Assembly: GCF_032854445.1 (NCBI RefSeq)
Contig: NC_088300.1
Span: forward strand, 12,867,191-12,931,190
DNA from: Liolophura sinensis
Taxonomy: Eukaryota; Mollusca; Polyplacophora; Chitonida; Chitonidae
Direction of reading: 5' to 3'
DNA length: 64,000 bases
A program made the translations under genes and the position numbers. Below are positions 58,801 to 64,000 of the stretch, piece by piece. The notes below the pieces were generated by a model. That model was not told the origin of the DNA and ran no database searches. It saw nothing but the letters and a program-made list of their open reading frames with translations. Numbering within the stretch: position 1 is the stretch's first letter; each line of letters opens with the position of its first letter.

Positions 58801-61800
58801 CATACTTTATTCCCAAAGATAATTCATCCACAATTAACATCAAACCAATAGTTTTATCAAAGAGCAGGAAGTACAACATCCTGCATATATTCACTTGTCA
58901 CTATGCGGCTATCGTATTATCCAAAGATGAAGACACATCGCAAAAAGACAATGACAACATAAATAAAACAGACGACGCACAAACGGAAGTCTCACATTTA
59001 CAGGATTAATGAAAGTAAGTTAGGTAACAATCCAGTCTGTAATTTGTCAGGAAAAGTTTTTTTATGGTATGCACATGATATCATGTAAGAGCGGCTTCAC
59101 TGGTCACATTCATATGTACAACAAGTTATTAAAACTTGTTTCTCTTAATGCGTGTATACGACCCAAGTTATGGATAACATTAATCTGATTAATATCTGAA
59201 ATACTTAACATTCAGAGAATTTTAGCAATACCATTTGTCCACATAGTGGATTGTTATTACCTCTCACTATGCAAACTCAAGAAATTGCTTTTATAACTTT
59301 AAACTTATATTCAAGCTCTTACACCTTTCTACCACTCACCTGCTAGCCAATACAAGTGACATAGCTATGAGATTGTCTTGCCTGTAAATTTGTGAGTCGT
59401 TACCTTACACGACATGTATTTATTTATTTACTTTATCGAAGCTGACGTCTTAATGAGAAATATTGAGACTAAATACAATGGTCGTCAGGTATACTGATGG
59501 AAAAAAACCCGACAGATACCGAAGAAAATGACCACCCTTTGCCAAAACCTTGACAAACCATCCGGAAAATTCCATGACAGGTTATGGCTATGCTAGCGCG
59601 AATATGCACAAAATAAGCATACACTCCCTTAAGTTGGTGTTTACAAAATATCATCGACAGCTGAAAACATTTCAACATTTTTGGACTGAATCGCTTTACC
59701 TCCACAGACATTGAAGAATAGGGGACACTTTTACAGGGAACGCCCTGAAGTATGGCGACATTGTTTAAGTTTCCCAGCTTCTCGGCCGTTGTGGTTAGTA
59801 GAACATCTTCCCCCAATAGGATCCACGGTGAGAAGGCGGTGATCGAACTGCTTCCACCAGCGTCCTTAGCATACCACTGTAGCTGAAATTGTAAGAAACG
59901 TGGTTTCTCCTATTGTATACAGGGCACAAAAATTAAACGAGGACGCACAATTAGAATGAGGACAACATCAAAGACACAATTTAGAACAAGGATATTTACT
60001 GTGAGGGAACTACGAGGGGGTCAAAAGAAAATACAACGATGAATGGAGCAGACGATATTTCAATGATGACATGATAATAACTAATGCGCAAGAGACAATA
60101 CCAAACAAGAACAGACAGTTAAGATCAATGTTCATCATTTGAAAGGCCAGATTCCTACTGGGTCTTCTGTGTTAAAAGAATAGACTCCCAGTCATCTAGG
60201 CCAGCTTGGCGTGAAAGACATTTTAAACATACAAGGATATTGTATAAGAATGTGGTTTTCAAACTTTAACTGATTTTTGATTATTGTAAATATTAATTTA
60301 TTCATTCTGAGGCCAGCTTTCCACTCCAGTAATGCATTTCTGCTTCATGATTGCATTTATCACAGTTCTCTCGCTGCACACTACACTGCCATAGCTGCTA
60401 GGATTCTCCGATTATTTCTGGTGGAAACTATGCGTGAGAAAAAGACAATAAACCTCATCATCGGAAGCCAACTGGGCAACAGTAAATCATTGAACTTTGG
60501 TATAATAGTGATAAACCTACTGATTCCAAAACAGTGGATGTGAAGCTCTGATCTGCGAATAATACGTAATTCATAGTCTCAGATGTGGAAATAGCGGCGC
60601 TTTTGTTTATAGCCAGTCGCAGCGATGTATCATCGCTCACTCGGTACTGATACAGCTTGACACCCTCGTCTGATAGCAGATTGATGGTAGTGGTGGAAAT
60701 CTGCTCTGAAATCAAAAACAGATACTTGGTGTTTTCCTGCATGCATCAGCGGTTGTGCACGCGCAGAACGGGCCTTGTGGTAGTGAAACTAAAGCACATG
60801 GCAATTTATCCCTGTGACAGAAAATCGAAGACACTGGCGATCGTTCAGGGTTTATGTCAATTCTCTCCTCCCACCATAATGCTGTCTGCCGTCCTATAAG
60901 TGAAATATTCTTCAGTACGGTGTAACACACTAATCAAATAAACAAATAAATAAATATCAGTTGTCTTCTTTCTCTCTAAGTTTTGTCTTTGAATCCTGCT
61001 CGATTTTCTAAAAAAAATTATTTACTTAAAATTCACAAAATTCTGTTGAATTGTCTAAATGCTGTCGTTTAAATGTTTTCTGGCTTGGCCACTTTAGTTT
61101 GCTTATCCCGCAGCTTGAATATCCCTTTCATGAGCACTGAGCTATGCCATAAGTTATTTCGCATATAGTATTAGCAATCCTTAAATAAGAACTACGTGTT
61201 ATTATATGCGTAGAGTACTACAGAAGTGGAGTTAAACCATAATCAGTCATTCATTTTAATGACACCCTACCATATTTTGGGTGATACAGTAAGGTAACAT
61301 GTTTCCATAGCAGCTGATGAATAATGACCACCAGGGCCTCAGCTGTCCCCTGTCCCGTCACACTGTCAGACGCCAGTACCACCTCTCGGTAACCGTGACA
61401 ACTTGGTAGAGGAGGCTGGTTCTGTAGCGCGACGAACCAAACCATTTCCCCAACGGACGCGGGACCATTGCCTGTTCGCCATTCACCCTTGTCTTTGCTG
61501 AACAATCGATGTAACTGATGAACGCTGTTATAATTGACGTATCCAATTACAAGATCAACTCCTGTGTCGTTCACGGCGTTCGCTAAAACACAAAAATGGA
61601 ATGTTGCTCTTGAATTTCTGGCATTTGCATCGGGTGCCGTTCTAATGTGGGCTTACTACAACGTGGTCAGCTATGTGATGTTAATTACGTTTTCGTAAAG
61701 ATAATCAAGTCTTTTGTGTACACTAACTAATGAATGACGTGATTGTTGATTCACCTACCCGCTTGAATAGGCCAACTGTGCCCGTCTGCGGGAAACAACA

Positions 61801-63981
61801 CAGCTTTACCAGTAACCTTCCCAGATGGGCCTGGTCCGACGTCCCAGGCTCGGTACTGGTTATCAGAGTTTTCAATGAGAAACCCTGTTAAATTGAAAAA
61901 CAAATGAGGAACTGCTTCATTTATTAAAGCACTGGTTGATGGCCAAATGACAATTTACAAAATTGTTGATTTGTTGGTTCATAAATAAACAACGGCTGAG
62001 TATGTTATATAATAATGACATATCAAGATCGCTTTGGGGCTCGTGGCATGCTGTTAGCAAACGGTTTTACCTCCATAAGGCAATTTATCAACATCATCAC
62101 GCACTGTTTGGCTTGGTTTGTGTCCTTAATATATGTATGTACATGGAATGAATGAACTACTAAGCGTACTGGAGTCGATTTTATTTATGTGACATGCTAG
62201 AGCTGATGTGTTGGATGACTATATCCCTGTGTTTCTTCTGTAGTCCATTCAGATAAACTATGTGCCCTCATCCTGATACAAACAGCGAGTTCTGACGAAT
62301 TTCATTTATTCTTTTGGTGTACAGGCTCAGTCCATAAGAATGATAAACTAGATCTTTCTGAGATATACTGAGGTATGTATATGTATATGGAGGTCAACAA
62401 ACTGACATTTGTGAAATTGTTTGTGTGAAGATCATTCATATTGTTTTTGGGCTTATTGTCTTGAACAGTATGATTTATTTTAACCAAACATGAATTTGTC
62501 TTGCTTATTTTGTTGAATACCTGCCTACGTTCATCCTTTTTCTCTACTCACTGAAATCAGAAACAGAATCCTTACTGGTTAGCTTACAGTGAATGCTATG
62601 GAGTCTTAGCTTAGGGCTGTATTTAGCTAGGGATAAAGTAACGGTTATGAAGGTCAATGCTCATCTAGACGCAAGCAACACAGATCCTGACCATCACTGA
62701 CTAATATCTAGGCCCAGTTGTTCAAAAGCGTAATGGCAGTTAACTTCTGTATTAACTAGAGTCGGCACTGATGTGTCATTAGTTTCGTATTTGGACAGCA
62801 CTGATATTAAGATTTAAATATCGTTTAACTTTTTTTCACTTATTTATTGATTTCATTCGGCGCATATTTGATAATTTCACACTTCAATGTTCAATGCTAC
62901 ACTTAAGAACTGTTTCACATAAACGATGGCGATCAGTTTTATGCGTGAAGGAAGTGAGGATTTTTTGACAAGTTACCGACGGACTTTCCTACACGTGGCG
63001 AAGTCATCTTTAATGGATGTTAGTCGACTACTTATTGTCAACAAAGCTATGCAACTAGTGAGAACGGGAAAATCTACAAATTCCTTGTCCAACGCTTGGT
63101 TTGTAACTGTTAGGCCCAAAGTACATAGTCGACAACGAACAGTTTTGTACTTGATAAGCTGATGTTAGAAAACGCAAGGTATGTTGAAGGCGAAAGAGTG
63201 AAATCAGTACTCATATTGTATAGCATGCTAGTATAAAAAAATGTCTATACTAAATAAGTATCTCAGTTGAGCTTTGATGGCAACAGTTATATATATCCAA
63301 AGTGGCCTTTTAATTCAACACGATGTATAAACCGCGATACCCAAGAATACCGCCTTTATACGACAGCGGCATGTTTTATGAGTGCAGGAAACTGGAGTAA
63401 GTCACTGAAAAACGTTTCACAGCGACGCGCAGGTCTTTACGAACTGTCAGAACGTTTGACGATACAGCGTATTGCCTTGGTGATCTCAGGAGCAGTGAAC
63501 TCATACGTTGTGACAGGGACACTGCTTCAGTTGCGACTAACTGTCACGCAGCCAAAATGAAAGTGCATGTAACATCAAACATTCAATTCCAGAATAGGCT
63601 GCACACTAATCTGAAAATCTATCTGAATTAAGGTCTTTCTGTCATTAACATTACTTCATTTTAATATATTTTTGATTATCTATTTTCTGTTTAACGGCAG
63701 TCTCTGATACTGTCTCTGTGTTCTGTTATCCTGTGTGCAAGTGATTGGCGGGATTTCGGCCGAATTGTGGTTAACCCGTGTCCAAAAACGTACACTTGAC
63801 ATTTCATGTAACGTGTAATGCCAGGCGACTTCAAAGCTTAACCCACATGACAGTTCTACTCACCTATTGTCGTACTGATGTAACCATTTGCCTCAGACGC
63901 CGAGGCAACCGTCCACAAAACTGCACACAACAGCGGCCATGTTTTACAAAATCCTGATCCACATGTCCGTTCTGTACACAT
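48817..63981 (-). CDS. Ionotropic glutamate receptor-like subunit, gene B (13 exons, 821 aa)
   Basis: Exons in transcript order: 63981-63864, 61884-61759, 61582-61271, 60715-60531, 59882-59700, 58655-58533, 57448-57251, 56277-56177, 55378-55291, 54508-54181, 52285-52068, 49667-49402, 49036-48817. They sum to 2466 bases in one frame. Same design as gene A: signal or anchor, LIVBP-like domain to about 405, S1, M1 about 530-550, pore loop 574-592, M3 about 603-626, S2, M4. Arg493 (in QPEREEV) and Asp706 (in AYLNDAS) match the ligand-contact residues. The pore reads GALLTQGG and M3 ATYSGNLIASLTV, nearer the usual iGluR pattern than gene A. The pair points tail to tail, with 8.6 kb between the stops. 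Family firm, subclass and ligand open. Confidence 0.92.
49402..49667 (-). CDS. Gene B exon 12: S2 lobe
   Basis: Acceptor AATATAG, donor GAGCA|GTAAGTG, phase 2. ISKDPIYRQIWAGIKRFE, TGQYAYLNDASSMN and FAVGLRQDSPYRSIFDEQ; Asp706 is the S2 acidic residue. Confidence 0.95.
49795..51451 (+). mobile_element. Tc1-like DD34E transposon in gene B intron 11
   Basis: The left end CAGTCACGGAAAAAATTATT and the right end, read inverted, CAGTCACGGAAAAATTATTA form short TIRs of about 23 bases. They are flanked on both sides by TA (49793-49794 and 51452-51453), the Tc1/mariner target duplication. Full length 1657 bases with one transposase gene. It lies opposite to the receptor gene's direction between exons 12 and 11. 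Clean ends and a nearly open gene point to a recent insertion. Confidence 0.95.
50118..51146 (+). pseudogene. Tc1-like transposase with one internal stop
   Basis: Starts MPKTKELCGSRKAVILAQLD; a helix-turn-helix (LSERQVAKKLKISKTAVHY) and a GRGRKR AT-hook-like linker follow. A TAA at 50415 interrupts the frame (after NVTC), and the same frame goes on with ARTVRNRLLEAGLKSHRARK to the stop at 51146. The catalytic triad is visible: Asp in LFSDES, Asp in FQQDNAPCHTA, Glu in PDLNPIENLW, with 34 residues between the last two (DD34E). The stop lies within the second DNA-binding part, so no full protein is made from this copy. Confidence 0.93.
51454..52067 (-). other. Rest of gene B intron 11
   Basis: No repeat or exon recognised; the minus-strand ORF at 51615-51863 has no splice pair or domain. 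Confidence 0.6.
52068..52285 (-). CDS. Gene B exon 11: filter, M3 and start of S2
   Basis: Acceptor GTTTTTAG, donor TTACAG|GTAATG. GGVYLPKSQSSRT, then TSFWWLFSIIVVATYSGNLI, then WGTTNGTYLNMLLQ. 218 bases as in gene A. Confidence 0.95.
52782..52840. repeat. (TG)29 microsatellite
   Basis: An uninterrupted TG run of 59 bases; (CA)n on the transcribed sense of gene B, in intron 10. Confidence 0.97.
53659..53749. mobile_element. Short MITE-like element
   Basis: Ends GGGGCCAGATTCACAAAG and, inverted, GGGCCCAGTTTCACGAAG are imperfect inverted repeats around a ~55-base centre. Another piece of similar type (GGCCCAGTTGTTCAAAAGCG) is at 62712. Confidence 0.6.
53888..53933 (-). repeat. tRNA-like SINE head, third type
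   Basis: Minus strand reads GAGCTCGCCGTGGTCTAGTG, GTCAGAGGCGATTGCCTTTC, AATCACTAG; the TGGTCTAGTGGTC part is an A-box as in tRNA genes. No full cloverleaf follows, so it is a SINE head rather than a tRNA gene. Confidence 0.5.
54181..54508 (-). CDS. Gene B exon 10: ligand-binding Arg, M1 and pore loop
   Basis: Acceptor TGTGTTCAG, donor CACAAG|GTAAGT, phase 1. EADLTVAALSVQPEREEVMD has Arg493 but Ala486 where most iGluRs have Pro. M1 about HWLVLLGIAVSLPFVTFFLT; pore segment DCFWYLLGALLTQ. Confidence 0.96.
54509..55290 (-). other. Gene B intron 9
   Basis: Contains three loose copies of TAGAGAACTGATAAAT(T/A)CAATGA near 54557, 54637 and 54705, spaced about 70-80 bases: a diverged tandem repeat. 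Nothing else recognised. Confidence 0.6.
55291..55378 (-). CDS. Gene B exon 9: S1 lobe
   Basis: Acceptor TGTTGAAG, donor AGACGG|GTATGC. SYTLIEPEDQEWGRILNGKW then TGLVGQMHRR. 88 bases as in gene A. Confidence 0.93.
56177..56277 (-). CDS. Gene B exon 8: S1 lobe
   Basis: Acceptor TTTTTACAG, donor TTTCAG|GTAAAC, phase 2. WPPYVYKSVVNGKPVYYG and FCIDLIKELSHNLNF, closer to the standard G-F-C-I-D-L motif than gene A. Confidence 0.95.
56278..57250 (-). other. Gene B intron 7
   Basis: AT-rich; includes fragments near 56490-56640 shared with 6520-6660 and 63255-63290, a dispersed repeat. No exon recognised. Confidence 0.5.
57251..57448 (-). CDS. Gene B exon 7: end of the LIVBP-like domain
   Basis: Acceptor TTCATTGTAG, donor TTGCCA|GTAAGTG; 66 codons. 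YTAFWKSFGRRFECVVD and FPNTQFGLNNKSLVITTLP align with gene A exon 7. Confidence 0.93.
57449..58532 (-). other. Gene B intron 6
   Basis: Contains a C-rich tract at about 57643-57663 (CCTCCTCCTCC then nine C). The plus ORF 58056-58247 has no recognised domain. Confidence 0.55.
58533..58655 (-). CDS. Gene B exon 6: LIVBP-like domain
   Basis: Acceptor CTTTTTACAG, donor GCACAG|GTAAGG; 41 codons, LMPYRILNDTVEVAKTKQL ending KLFLAAQ. Weakly conserved with gene A exon 6 but in the same place and phase. Confidence 0.78.
58656..59699 (-). other. Gene B intron 5
   Basis: AT-rich, nothing recognised. Confidence 0.55.
59700..59882 (-). CDS. Gene B exon 5: LIVBP-like domain, second lobe
   Basis: Acceptor AATTTCAG, donor GTGGAG|GTAAAG; 61 codons. 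AFSPWILLGEDVLL and NNVAILQGVPC align with gene A exon 5. Confidence 0.9.
59883..60530 (-). other. Gene B intron 4
   Basis: Purine-rich stretch with several AGGAC/ACAA motifs near 59935-60000; no exon or repeat family recognised. Confidence 0.5.
60531..60715 (-). CDS. Gene B exon 4: LIVBP-like domain
   Basis: Acceptor GATTTCAG, donor GAATCA|GTAGGT. EQISTTTINLLSDEGVKLYQ ... NYVLFADQSFTSTVLES. 185 bases as in gene A. Confidence 0.88.
60866..60957 (+). repeat. SINE 3' part
   Basis: In gene B intron 3, opposite to the gene. CTCCCACCATAATGCTGTCT, CCGTCCTATAAGTGAAATAT, TCTTCAGTACGGTGTAACAC and an AAATAAATAAATA tail. Confidence 0.8.
61271..61582 (-). CDS. Gene B exon 3: LIVBP-like domain, first lobe
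   Basis: Acceptor TTGTGTTTTAG, donor AATATG|GTAGGG, phase 1. VDLVIGYVNYNSVHQLHRLF, two Cys-flanking segments and HQLLWKHVTLLYHPKY align with gene A exon 3. Confidence 0.9.
61759..61884 (-). CDS. Gene B exon 2: start of the LIVBP-like domain
   Basis: Acceptor AATTTAACAG, donor AAGCGG|GTAGGT. GFLIENSDNQYRAWDVGPGP ... AVLFPADGHSWPIQA. Begins with the same Gly-Phe-Leu as gene A exon 2 but then diverges. Confidence 0.8.
61885..63863 (-). other. Gene B intron 1
   Basis: Under 2 kb against 11.2 kb in gene A. Holds a GGCCCAGTTGTTCAAAAGCG MITE-end fragment at 62712 and a short dispersed-repeat piece near 63260. Plus-strand ORFs at 62926 and 63267 lack splice support or domains. Confidence 0.6.
63864..63981 (-). 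CDS. Gene B exon 1: signal peptide
   Basis: ATG at 63981 gives MCTERTCGSGFCK followed by a hydrophobic WPLLCAVLWTVASASEA signal and ends ACAATAG|GTGAGT in phase 1. The frame stays open to the window edge 19 bases upstream, so an earlier start outside the window is possible. Confidence 0.75.
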
Positions 63982-64000
63982 AGCTGTTGTCTCTAGAGAA

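Overview
This is animal nuclear DNA, most likely from a mollusc or a close lophotrochozoan. Supporting signs are short phase-consistent exons with GT..AG borders, kilobase introns, AT-rich spacers, Tc1/mariner elements, and many copies of a tRNA-headed SINE whose 3' end reads like GTATAAGTGAAATATT..GGCGTAAAACACC followed by AAATA repeats. The species call is an inference. No bacterial operon, rRNA gene, true tRNA gene or CRISPR array was seen.

Two complete paralogous ionotropic glutamate receptor (iGluR) genes dominate the window and point toward each other. Gene A (+) runs from the ATG at 13728 to the stop ending at 40251: 13 coding exons, 813 codons. Gene B (-) runs from the ATG at 63981 down to the stop at 48817: 13 coding exons, 821 codons. 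I assembled both by following reading phase. All 12 introns fall at matching positions with the same phases (1,1,1,0,0,0,0,2,0,1,0,2), and five exons have identical lengths, so the genes arose by duplication with inversion. Each encodes a signal peptide, an amino-terminal LIVBP-like domain, a split S1/S2 ligand-binding domain, M1, a pore loop, M3 and M4. The ligand-binding Arg is kept, the S2 acidic residue is Asp, and the pore-loop and M3 motifs are unusual, especially in gene A (Ala-Lys-Cys where AMPA receptors have Gln-Gln-Gly).

Layout. 1-3300: two possible coding exons of an unrecognised membrane protein. 3319-5407: a foldback element with ~490-bp inverted arms. 5.8-6.2 kb: a SINE with amplified heads. 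7.0-7.2 kb: a broken THAP zinc-finger relic. 10.0-11.6 kb: relics of a retrotransposon gag, a palindromic ATCGATATCGAT cluster and a decayed Tc1 transposase. 13.6-40.25 kb: gene A, whose 11.2-kb first intron carries repeats. 40.25-48.8 kb: the spacer between the convergent genes, mostly a recent 3.7-kb tandem duplication. 48.8-64 kb: gene B, with a nearly intact Tc1-like DD34E transposon in intron 11 and a TG microsatellite in intron 10.

The two receptors could be co-expressed subunits of one channel or separately specialised receptors; the sequence does not decide. The rest of the window is mainly transposon-derived.
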